Positions 16,760-24,716 of a DNA stretch of 64,000 bases are shown piece after piece. The position numbers and the translations under genes are program-made. The DNA lies in assembly GCA_963705885.1 (NCBI GenBank), contig OY970120.1, forward strand, positions 1,240,001 through 1,304,000, in the 5' to 3' direction. The notes beneath the pieces are model-generated. The model had not been told where the DNA came from, did no database searches, and saw nothing but the letters and a program-made list of their open reading frames with translations. The first letter of the stretch is position 1, and every line of letters starts with the position of its first letter. This stretch comes from MFD01275-c22 sp963705885 (GTDB lineage: Bacteria > Actinomycetota > Actinomycetes > JACCUZ01).

Positions 16760-16814
16760 GAGCGGGTCAGGGGTCGTTCGAGCAGGTCAGGGGTCACTCG
16801 AGCGGGTCAGAGGG
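16755..16814. repeat. three tandem copies of a 20-bp unit spanning the otsA stop
   Basis: The unit CACTCGAGCGGGTCAGGGGT occurs at 16755-16774, again with three changes at 16775-16794, and again with two changes at 16795-16814. The stop codon of otsA (16809-16807) lies inside the third copy, so the array looks like repeated duplication of the gene's 3' end. The first copy overlaps the right arm of the adjacent inverted repeat. Confidence 0.85.
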
Positions 16815-18243
16815 CGTCGACCTGCTCGGCGAGCCAGGCGGTCGGCGGCAGTCGCAGCGACGCCTCGCGGAGCCGGGCCGTGCGCTGCGCGCGCTCGTCC
16901 GAGGGCATCGACAGGGCGCGGTGCAGCGCGTCGGCCGTGCCCGAGATGTCGAACGGGTTGACGAGCAGGGCGTCGTCGCCGAACTCGTCAGCCGCCCCTG
17001 CCTCGGTCGAGAGCACGACCACGCAGCCGGCGTCGGAGAGGACCGGGACCTCCTTGGCCACGAGGTTCATGCCGTCGCGCACCGGGTTGACGAGCAGCAC
17101 GTCGCCGACGCGGTAGAGCGCGAGGGACCGCGCGTAGTCGTCGGTGACGTGGAGCACGATCGGGCGCCAGTCGGCGGTGGCGAACTCGTCCTCGATCTCG
17201 CCCGCCAGGCGCTGCACGTGCGCGGTGTACTCGCGGTACTCGGGCAGGTCGTGCCGGCTCGGGTAGGCCGACGCCAGGTGGGTCACCTTCCCGACCCACT
17301 GCGGATAGCGCCGGAGCAGCTCGCGGTAGGCGAGCAGCCCGCGCACGATGTTCTTCGACAGCTCGGTGCGGTCGACGCGCACGATCGCCTGCCGGTCGCC
17401 CAGCCGGCGGTGCAGGTCGGCCACCCTGGTCTCGACGTCCTCCTGGTGGGCACGCTCGCGCAGCGACTCGGCGTCGACGCCCAGCGGGTGGATGCCCAGT
17501 GCGGTCGTGCGTCCGCCGAAGGTCACCGAGCGGCCGTCGGTCTCGGCGCCCAGGACGGCGGCGCAGCACTGCGCGAAGGCGTCCGACCAGCGACGGGAGT
17601 GGAAGCCGGTGTGGTCGGCGCCGAGCATGCCGAGCAACGTCTCGCGCGCGATGTCTTCGGGGAGCAGGCGGAAGTAGTCGACCGGCGCCCACGGCGTGTG
17701 CGAGAAGTGCCCGATGCGCAGGTCCGGGCGCAGGTCGCGCAGCAGTCGCGGCAGCAGCGTCAGGTGGTAGTCCTGCACGAGGACCTTCGCGCCCTCCGCG
17801 GCCTCGACGGCCAGCGCGTCGGCGAACGCCTGGTTGTAGGCCTGGAACGACGTCCACTCGCGCCGGAACGTGGCGTCGAACGTCGGGGAGATCGGCGTCG
17901 CGTAGAGCAGGTGGTGGATGAACCACAGCGTGGAGTTCGCGATGGCGTTGTACGCCCGCCCGAACGTGACCGGGTCGATGTCGAGCATGCGCACCGCGGT
18001 GCCGTTCGTGTCGTGCCCGTCGCGGTCGAGGCGACCGTCCGGCGCGCGCCGGGCCGCCTCCCGGTCGGTGTCGGACAGCGCCGAGCAGACCCAGACGACC
18101 TCCCCGCTGCGCAGCCCGGACAGTCCCGAGACCAGCCCGCCCCCGCCGCGGTTGGCGCGCAGCGACCCGTCGTCCGCCTCGGCGAAGGACAAGGGCCCCC
18201 GGTTGGACGCGACGAGGAGCGGGGCGGCGCCGGTCTCAGCCAT
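16807..18243 (-). CDS. otsA: trehalose-6-phosphate synthase OtsA
   Basis: A 478-residue GT20 glycosyltransferase joining UDP-glucose (or another NDP-glucose) to glucose-6-phosphate. Diagnostic segments occur in order: VASNRGPLSF, GGGGLVSGLSGL, LVQDYHLTLLP, GHFSHTPWAPVDYFR, IVRVDRTELSKNI and VNPVRDGMNLVAKE. Length is normal. The ATG at 18243 (MAETGAAPL) follows a weak GGGAAG ribosome binding site. With otsB 2.4 kb away it completes the two-step trehalose pathway. The stop codon falls within a 20-bp tandem repeat, and a long hairpin follows. Confidence 0.94.
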   Translation of the reverse strand: MAETGAAPLLVASNRGPLSFAEADDGSLRANRGGGGLVSGLSGLRSGEVVWVCSALSDTDREAARRAPDGRLDRDGHDTNGTAVRMLDIDPVTFGRAYNAIANSTLWFIHHLLYATPISPTFDATFRREWTSFQAYNQAFADALAVEAAEGAKVLVQDYHLTLLPRLLRDLRPDLRIGHFSHTPWAPVDYFRLLPEDIARETLLGMLGADHTGFHSRRWSDAFAQCCAAVLGAETDGRSVTFGGRTTALGIHPLGVDAESLRERAHQEDVETRVADLHRRLGDRQAIVRVDRTELSKNIVRGLLAYRELLRRYPQWVGKVTHLASAYPSRHDLPEYREYTAHVQRLAGEIEDEFATADWRPIVLHVTDDYARSLALYRVGDVLLVNPVRDGMNLVAKEVPVLSDAGCVVVLSTEAGAADEFGDDALLVNPFDISGTADALHRALSMPSDERAQRTARLREASLRLPPTAWLAEQVDAL

Positions 18244-18272
18244 GGCGTCGATCTTCCCGCTCGGCCCGCGGC

Positions 18273-18680
18273 TCACGCACGGCGGTCGGCATATCCGCCG
18301 TCGGCGAGGCCCGCGGCCCGCTCGAAGACGTTGTACGACGCGGGGTCCCGGCAGCGCAGCCAGGACCAGCCGGCGGCCAGGCCGTAGAGCGGCAGCATGA
18401 CCAGGCCGAGGCACCACGCGTACTGCGTGGCGTGGCGGCTCTCGTGCTGCATCAGCCTCGGCCGCCGGGCCAGGGCCTCGTCGTCGAGCCGCAGCAGGAC
18501 CACGTTGCCGAGCGTGAACGCCGGAGCGGTGCGGAACGGGAGCCGCAGACCCCGGGCGAGCAGCAGACCGTCCGGCCCGCGGGAGACGCTCGCCCGCGCG
18601 GCCAGCGCCACCAGCAGGCCGAGCGGGGTCGACAGGTTGAGCAGGTTGAGCACCTGCCGGAGGCGCAGCGCGGGTCGCAC
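18273..18680 (-). CDS. small membrane protein with an HExxH motif
   Basis: A 135-residue protein beginning at a GTG. It has a hydrophobic N-terminal helix (LLNLSTPLGLLVALAARAS), a middle region, then LMQHESRHATQYAWCLGLVMLPLYGLAAG, where HESRH is an HExxH zinc-ligand pattern placed immediately before a second membrane segment. That arrangement is reminiscent of small M48/M78-like or DUF4157-type putative metallopeptidases, but a third zinc ligand is not obvious. It lies just upstream of otsA on the same strand with 29 bp between. Function unknown. Confidence 0.65.
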   Translation of the reverse strand: MRPALRLRQVLNLLNLSTPLGLLVALAARASVSRGPDGLLLARGLRLPFRTAPAFTLGNVVLLRLDDEALARRPRLMQHESRHATQYAWCLGLVMLPLYGLAAGWSWLRCRDPASYNVFERAAGLADGGYADRRA

Positions 18681-18749
18681 CGGCCCATCGTGTCACCGGC
18701 GCCGTCTCAGCGCTCGGACCGCTCGTCTCGCCGGTCGGCCCAGCCGCCC

Positions 18750-18755
18750 TAGAGT
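18750..18755 (+). promoter_or_regulatory. -10 box of the thrC riboswitch transcript
   Basis: TAGAGT matches the TANNNT form of actinobacterial -10 boxes. Transcription would begin about 18762, some 15 nt before the P1 helix of the SAM-I riboswitch. I see no convincing -35 box. Confidence 0.5.
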
Positions 18756-18774
18756 GGGCGGCACAACTGAACAC

Positions 18775-18911
18775 CGCTCATCCAGAGGGGCAGAGGGAAC
18801 GGCCCGACGAAGCCCCGGCAACCGCACCGCGCAGCCCGCGTCCGAGACGCGCGCCGCCGGTCACGGTGCCAAGTCCGACCCGGCGCGTCGCGCGTACGGG
18901 GCAGATGAGGA
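18775..18911 (+). ncRNA. SAM-I (S-box) riboswitch upstream of thrC
   Basis: The conserved SAM-I core is easily recognised: CAGAGGGGCAGAGGGAACGG with the kink-turn purines, GGCCCGACGAAGCCCCGGCA ending the P2/P3 region with GGCAACC, and GGTGCCAAGTCCGACCC at P4. P1 is closed by CTCATC (18777-18782) pairing with GATGAG (18904-18909). The ribosome binding site GAGGAGAGG (18907-18915) shares bases with the 3' strand of P1, so SAM binding should hide it: control of translation, with no separate terminator needed. The downstream gene is a threonine-synthase homologue, an unusual target for this class. Confidence 0.93.
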
Positions 18912-18925
18912 GAGGACCGCTTCCC

Positions 18926-20203
18926 GTGAGCACCATCGCGTCCGACGCACCGGCGTCGTCGACCACCACCCGCACCCCGGACCTGGGGCCTGCGCGCGCG
19001 CTGTCCTGTCGTGAGTGCGGCGCGACCGTCGAGCTCGGCCCGTTCTACGCCTGCCAGGAGTGCTTCGGCCCGCTGGAGGTCGCCTACGAGTTCGGCCGGG
19101 TGACCCGCGAGTCCATCGAGACCGGCCCGCGCAACATCTGGCGCTACCAGGACCTGCTGCCCGTGCCCAGCACGGTCCGCGACACCCCCAACCTCGAGCC
19201 GGGCGGGACCCCGCTGGTCCCCGCGCACAACCTGGCCCGCGAGCTGGGGATGCGCGCGCTGTGGGTCAAGGACGACAGCGCCAACCCCACCCACTCCTTC
19301 AAGGACCGGGTCGTCGGCGTGGCCCTCGCGGCCGCCCGGGAGCTCGGGTTCTCGACGCTCGCCTGCCCGTCGACGGGGAACCTCGCCAACGCGGTGGCCG
19401 CCGCCGCGGCCCGCGCCGGCATCCGCTCGGTGGTCCTGGTGCCCGCGGACCTCGAGCAGCAGAAGATCGTGACGACCGCGGTCTACGGCGGGACGCTCGT
19501 CGCCGTCGAGGGGACGTACGACGACGTGAACAGGGTCGCGTCCGAGCTGGCGGGCGACCACGAGGACTGGGCCTTCGTGAACGTCAACGTGCGCCCCTAC
19601 TACGCGGAGGGCTCGAAGACGCTGGGCTACGAGATCGCCGAGTCGCTCGGCTGGCGCCTCCCGGAGCAGGTCGTGGTCCCGGTGGCGTCGGGGTCGCAGC
19701 TGACCAAGATCGACAAGGCGTTCGGCGAGCTGGCGGCGCTCGGGCTGGTGGACGCCACGCCCTACCGGGTCTTCGGGGCGCAGGCGACCGGCTGCTCGCC
19801 GGTGGCGGCGGCCTTCAAGGCCGGGCACGACGTCGTCCGCCCGGTGCGGCCCTCGACCATCGCCAAGTCGCTGGCGATCGGCAACCCCGCGGACGGGCCG
19901 TACGTCCTGGACACCGTGCGGCGCACCGGCGGTCAGGTGGAGGACGTGACCGACGAGGAGATCGTCGAGGGCATCCGGCTGCTCGCCCGGACCGAGGGGA
20001 TCTTCGCCGAGACCGCGGGGGGCGTGACGGTCGCGACGCTGAGGAAGCTGCTCGACGCGGGCCGGCTCGACCCGGACGCCGACACCGTGGTCCTCAACAC
20101 CGGGGACGGGCTCAAGACCCTCGACGCGGTGGCCGGAGTGGTCGGACCGGCGGCCACCATCGCGGCCTCGGCCGACGCGTTCACCGAGACGGGGCTGGGC
20201 TGA
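18926..20203 (+). CDS. thrC: threonine synthase homologue (PLP-dependent)
   Basis: A 425-residue fold-type II PLP enzyme. An N-terminal rubredoxin-like zinc ribbon (CRECG near 28 and CQECFG near 42) precedes the catalytic core; the PLP lysine is in THSFKDRVV near residue 126, the phosphate-binding loop is CPSTGNLANAV, and the substrate loop is VPVASGSQLTKI. Threonine synthase turns O-phosphohomoserine into threonine. The GTG start is set by the GAGGAGAGG ribosome binding site inside a SAM-I riboswitch. That control suggests a link to methionine metabolism; related ThrC paralogues could use O-phosphohomoserine with a sulfur donor to make homocysteine, but this is inference. No MoaD/ThiS-like sulfur carrier gene is adjacent. 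Confidence 0.88.
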   Translation: MSTIASDAPASSTTTRTPDLGPARALSCRECGATVELGPFYACQECFGPLEVAYEFGRVTRESIETGPRNIWRYQDLLPVPSTVRDTPNLEPGGTPLVPAHNLARELGMRALWVKDDSANPTHSFKDRVVGVALAAARELGFSTLACPSTGNLANAVAAAAARAGIRSVVLVPADLEQQKIVTTAVYGGTLVAVEGTYDDVNRVASELAGDHEDWAFVNVNVRPYYAEGSKTLGYEIAESLGWRLPEQVVVPVASGSQLTKIDKAFGELAALGLVDATPYRVFGAQATGCSPVAAAFKAGHDVVRPVRPSTIAKSLAIGNPADGPYVLDTVRRTGGQVEDVTDEEIVEGIRLLARTEGIFAETAGGVTVATLRKLLDAGRLDPDADTVVLNTGDGLKTLDAVAGVVGPAATIAASADAFTETGLG

Positions 20204-20208
20204 CCGGA

Positions 20209-20255
20209 CGGATGTGACGGTTGTCCTGCCCGGATGTGACGCAGGCCACTACGCT
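20209..20255 (+). promoter_or_regulatory. cspA promoter with two direct repeats
   Basis: CGGATGTGACG occurs at 20209-20219 and again at 20231-20241, start to start exactly 22 bp, about two helical turns. A TACGCT -10 box follows at 20250-20255, 70 nt before the ATG. Direct repeats on the same DNA face just upstream of a -10 box suggest a dimeric activator or regulator site. No -35 hexamer is clear. Confidence 0.5.
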
Positions 20256-20325
20256 GCCGCTCGGTCTCGCAGGACCCGGGCCCCGCGCGGTGCGGATCCC
20301 GTCGGCTCAGCACGCAGGAGTAGGA

Positions 20326-20526
20326 ATGGCCCAGGGTTCCGTCAAGTGGTTCAACAGCGAGAAGGGCTACGGCTTCATCGCGGTTGACGATGGTGCGGAC
20401 GTGTTCGTGCACTACAGCGCGATCCAGATGGACGGCTACCGCTCCCTCGAGGAGGGGCAGCGCGTCGAGTTCGAGATCTCCGAGGGGCAGAAGGGTCCGC
20501 AGGCCGACTCCGTGCGCGCCGTCTGA
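20326..20526 (+). CDS. cspA: cold-shock protein (CspA family)
   Basis: A 66-residue single cold-shock domain. Both RNA-binding motifs are intact: RNP1 KGYGFIAV and RNP2 VFVHYSAIQ. It binds single-stranded RNA/DNA and acts as an RNA chaperone. The ATG follows GCAGGAG at good spacing after a leader of about 60-65 nt. It lies between the thrC homologue and groEL2, as I recall for Streptomyces. A very strong terminator follows. A second, longer cold-shock protein is encoded at 56057. Confidence 0.95.
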   Translation: MAQGSVKWFNSEKGYGFIAVDDGADVFVHYSAIQMDGYRSLEEGQRVEFEISEGQKGPQADSVRAV

Positions 20527-20550
20527 GCGCCCGCCCGCGCAGGTCACGTC

Positions 20551-20582
20551 CGGCCCGGCTCCCCCGCGGGGGAGCCGGGCCG
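20551..20582 (+). terminator. rho-independent-type hairpin after cspA
   Basis: A perfect palindrome with 15-nt arms, starting CGGCCCGGCTCCCCC and separated by only 2 nt, forms a very stable hairpin 24 bp after the cspA stop. There is no U-tract, as is common for actinobacterial terminators. Confidence 0.8.
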
Positions 20583-20631
20583 ACGTGCGCCGGGTAGCGC
20601 GGACCCGGCCCTCGGGTGGAGGGTGGGGCCC

Positions 20632-21327
20632 GTGCGCAAGTTCGTGATCATCGGTGTCCAGGGCAGCGGCAAGGGCACGCAGGCCACGTTGCTCTGCGAC
20701 GACCTCGACCTCGTGCACATCAGCGTGGGCGACATCTTCCGCTGGAACGTGCAGCACCGCACCAAGCTCGGCGCCCAGGCCAAGCGGCTCGTCGCCGAGG
20801 GCCTCCTCGTCGACGACGACCTCGTCGAGTCGGTGGTGCGCGACCGCCTCGACCGCCACGACTGGAACTACGGGTTCGTCGTCGACGGCTTCCCGCGCAA
20901 CGTCAACCAGGCCGAGTTCTTCCTCGAGAGCTATGACATCGACGGCGTGATCCACCTCGACATCCCCGACGACGAGGTGCGCCGCCGGGTGATGGCGCGC
21001 CGTCTGTGCTCCTCGTGCGGACTGGACTACAACCTCATCGCGCACCGGCCCGAGGTCCCCGACCGCTGCGACGTCTGCGGCGGGCACCTCGTCGCCCGCG
21101 CCGACGACACGGAGGAGGCGCTGGACGCCCGCCTGGCCGACTACCACGAGCGGACCAAGCCGGTGCTCGACCTCTTCCGCCGCAAGGAGGTCGTGCGCAC
21201 CGTCGACGCCACCCGGGCCGTGGGGCACGTCCAGGCGGCCGTCCGGGCGTCGTTCGACCTCCCGGCGTACGCGCCCGGGGAGCCCGCGGACCAGGCCGGC
21301 GAGCAGGCCGACGAGCAGACGGGGTAG
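20632..21327 (+). CDS. adenylate kinase-like nucleoside monophosphate kinase
   Basis: A 231-residue P-loop kinase. The P-loop is GVQGSGKGTQATLL, the NMP-binding region includes HISVGDIFRWNVQ, and DGFPRNVNQAEFFL is the conserved Asp-Gly-Phe-Pro-Arg segment. The LID domain has a four-cysteine zinc site (CSSCG near 125 and CDVCGG near 143). It ends with an acidic Glu/Asp/Gln tail. Actinobacteria usually have a short LID-less or standard Adk in the ribosomal protein cluster, so this is likely a second, specialised enzyme. I prefer the GTG at 20632 because of the TGGAGGG ribosome binding site; GTG 20623 is in frame too. Confidence 0.85.
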   Translation: MRKFVIIGVQGSGKGTQATLLCDDLDLVHISVGDIFRWNVQHRTKLGAQAKRLVAEGLLVDDDLVESVVRDRLDRHDWNYGFVVDGFPRNVNQAEFFLESYDIDGVIHLDIPDDEVRRRVMARRLCSSCGLDYNLIAHRPEVPDRCDVCGGHLVARADDTEEALDARLADYHERTKPVLDLFRRKEVVRTVDATRAVGHVQAAVRASFDLPAYAPGEPADQAGEQADEQTG

Positions 21328-21336
21328 GCGCGGGAC

Positions 21337-22746
21337 ATGGACCGCGACGACCAGGACACCAGCGCCGACGATGTCGGCCCCCTGCTGCAGGTCGCGGCCG
21401 AGCACGCCGCGGCCTACCGCGCGTCGCTGCCGGGCCGGCCGGTCCGCGCCCGGCTCGGCATCGACGACGTGGTGGCCGCCCTCGGCGGCGACCTGCTCCC
21501 GACCGCGACCCCGCCTGGCGAGGTGCTCGAGCGGCTCGTCGCCGCCGTCGACGGCGGACTCACCTCCACCGCCGGACCGCGGTACTTCGGCTTCGTCATC
21601 GGCGGCGCGCTGCCCGCGGCCACGGCCGCGGACGTCCTGGCCGCGGGCTGGGACCAGTGCGCGTTCAACGGTGTCCTGTCTCCCGCCGCTGCCGCGGCCG
21701 AGGCGGTGGCGGGCGGCTGGCTCAAGCAGCTGCTCGGCCTGCCCTCCGCGGCGTCGGTCGGGTTCGTCACCGGGGCACAGGCCGCCAACACCGCCGGCCT
21801 CGCGGCGGCCCGCCACCAGGTGCTCGCCACCGCCGGATGGGACGTCGAGCGCCGCGGCCTGCAGGGGGCACCGGCGGTGCGCGTGGTCGCCTCGGTCGAG
21901 CGGCACGGGACCGTCGACAGGTCGTTGCGGCTGCTCGGCCTCGGCAACGACGCCGTCGTGCCCGTCCGGGCGGACCCCAACGGCGCCATGGACGTCGACC
22001 ACCTCGCCCAGGTCCTCGACGACGTGGCCGCGGGCGAGGGCGCGCCGCCTGTCGTCTGCCTGCAGTCCGGCAACGTGAACACCGGTGCCTGTGACGACCT
22101 GCGCGCCGCCTGCGACCTGGTCCGTCGCCACGGCGGGTGGGCGCACGTCGACGGCGCCTTCGGGCTGTGGGCCGCGGCCGGCCCGGCGACACGCCACCTG
22201 GTCGACGGGGTCGAGCTCGCCGACTCCTGGGGCTGTGACGGGCACAAGTGGCTCAACGTCCCCTACGACTCCGCGTTCGCGTTCTGCGCGCACCCCGGCG
22301 TCCACACCGCGGCGATGTCGTACACCGCGCCGTACCTCACGGGATCCGGCACCGTGAGCGGGATGGGCGACCTGACCGCCGAGTCCTCGCGGCGGGCCCG
22401 CGGCTTCGCCGTCTGGGCGGCGCTGAGCGAGCTCGGCAGCGACGGCGTCGCCGACCTCGTCGCCCGCTGCTGCCGGCTGGCCCGCCGCTTCGCCGACGGC
22501 CTCCGCGCCGGCGGTGCAGAGGTCGTCAACGACGTCGTGCTCAACCAGGTGCTCGTCGGCTTCGGTGACGACAGCCGCACCGACCGGGTCGTCGACGCGG
22601 TGCAGCGCGACGGCACCTGCTGGCTCGGGGCCACCACGTGGCGCGGCCGCCGACTGATGCGGGTGTCCGTGTCCAACCACACGACCCGCGAGGCCGACAT
22701 CGACCGGTCGGTCGCCGCCGTCCTGCGCGTCGCCGCACAGGTCTGA
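21337..22746 (+). CDS. PLP-dependent group II amino acid decarboxylase
   Basis: A 469-residue pyridoxal-phosphate decarboxylase of the group II (glutamate/aromatic amino acid/diaminobutyrate) type. The PLP lysine is in SWGCDGHKWLNVPYD near residue 304, the His stacking on the cofactor in SVERHGTVDRS, and the Asp contacting the ring nitrogen in AHVDGAFGLWA. The substrate cannot be read from sequence; tyrosine, tryptophan, aspartate or a non-proteinogenic amino acid are possible. It begins 9 bp after the kinase gene and is probably co-transcribed with it. Length and motifs are complete. Confidence 0.87.
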   Translation: MDRDDQDTSADDVGPLLQVAAEHAAAYRASLPGRPVRARLGIDDVVAALGGDLLPTATPPGEVLERLVAAVDGGLTSTAGPRYFGFVIGGALPAATAADVLAAGWDQCAFNGVLSPAAAAAEAVAGGWLKQLLGLPSAASVGFVTGAQAANTAGLAAARHQVLATAGWDVERRGLQGAPAVRVVASVERHGTVDRSLRLLGLGNDAVVPVRADPNGAMDVDHLAQVLDDVAAGEGAPPVVCLQSGNVNTGACDDLRAACDLVRRHGGWAHVDGAFGLWAAAGPATRHLVDGVELADSWGCDGHKWLNVPYDSAFAFCAHPGVHTAAMSYTAPYLTGSGTVSGMGDLTAESSRRARGFAVWAALSELGSDGVADLVARCCRLARRFADGLRAGGAEVVNDVVLNQVLVGFGDDSRTDRVVDAVQRDGTCWLGATTWRGRRLMRVSVSNHTTREADIDRSVAAVLRVAAQV

Positions 22747-22814
22747 CGCGTTCGCCGGTCCGCCGGGGGCGCGCGCCGGCCGGGCGCGGCGGCCGGGCGC
22801 GTCCCGGATCCCCG

Positions 22815-22841
22815 CTTGCACTCAGGGGGGTCGAGTGCTAA
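22815..22841 (+). promoter_or_regulatory. CIRCE operator 1 (HrcA site) of groEL2
   Basis: CTTGCACTC - 9 nt - GAGTGCTAA, seven of nine left-arm bases matching the CIRCE consensus TTAGCACTC-N9-GAGTGCTAA and the right arm perfect. HrcA binds this site and represses chaperone genes until heat shock. Confidence 0.9.
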
Positions 22842-22850
22842 TCATGGGGG

Positions 22851-22877
22851 TTAGCACTCTCCCTGTGGGAGTGACAG
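22851..22877 (+). promoter_or_regulatory. CIRCE operator 2 (HrcA site) of groEL2
   Basis: TTAGCACTC - 9 nt - GAGTGACAG: perfect left arm, partly degenerate right arm. Its centre is 36 bp from that of operator 1. Two tandem CIRCE sites would allow tight repression by HrcA. Confidence 0.88.
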
Positions 22878-23008
22878 AAGTCGTCAGAACAACCGGATCC
22901 GGCCAGGTGAGGCCGGTGGGGGGCGCCGACCTCGGCGCGCCCCGCCAGCCGTCCGTCGCGGGCACCCCCGGGTCCTCATCCACCCCGACCGGGAGGACCG
23001 GAAACCGC

Positions 23009-24637
<1,629 letters not shown>

Positions 24638-24660
24638 GTCCGGCCACCACCAGCACCGCA

Positions 24661-24698
24661 CCGACGGGCGGTCCCCTGCGAGGGGGGCCGCCCGTCGG
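24661..24698 (+). terminator. terminator hairpin after groEL2
   Basis: An 11-bp perfect stem, CCGACGGGCGG with CCGCCCGTCGG, encloses a loop that itself pairs CCCC with GGGG. It lies 24 bp after the groEL2 stop and 19 bp before the convergent transglutaminase gene, so it may stop transcription from both sides. Confidence 0.85.
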
Positions 24699-24716
24699 CG
24701 TTCGCACGGCGGGCGG

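Noticed and set aside
22833..22859. GAGTGCTAA-N9-TTAGCACTC as a reversed CIRCE element
   Set aside because: It is explained as the inner arms of two adjacent, correctly oriented CIRCE sites.
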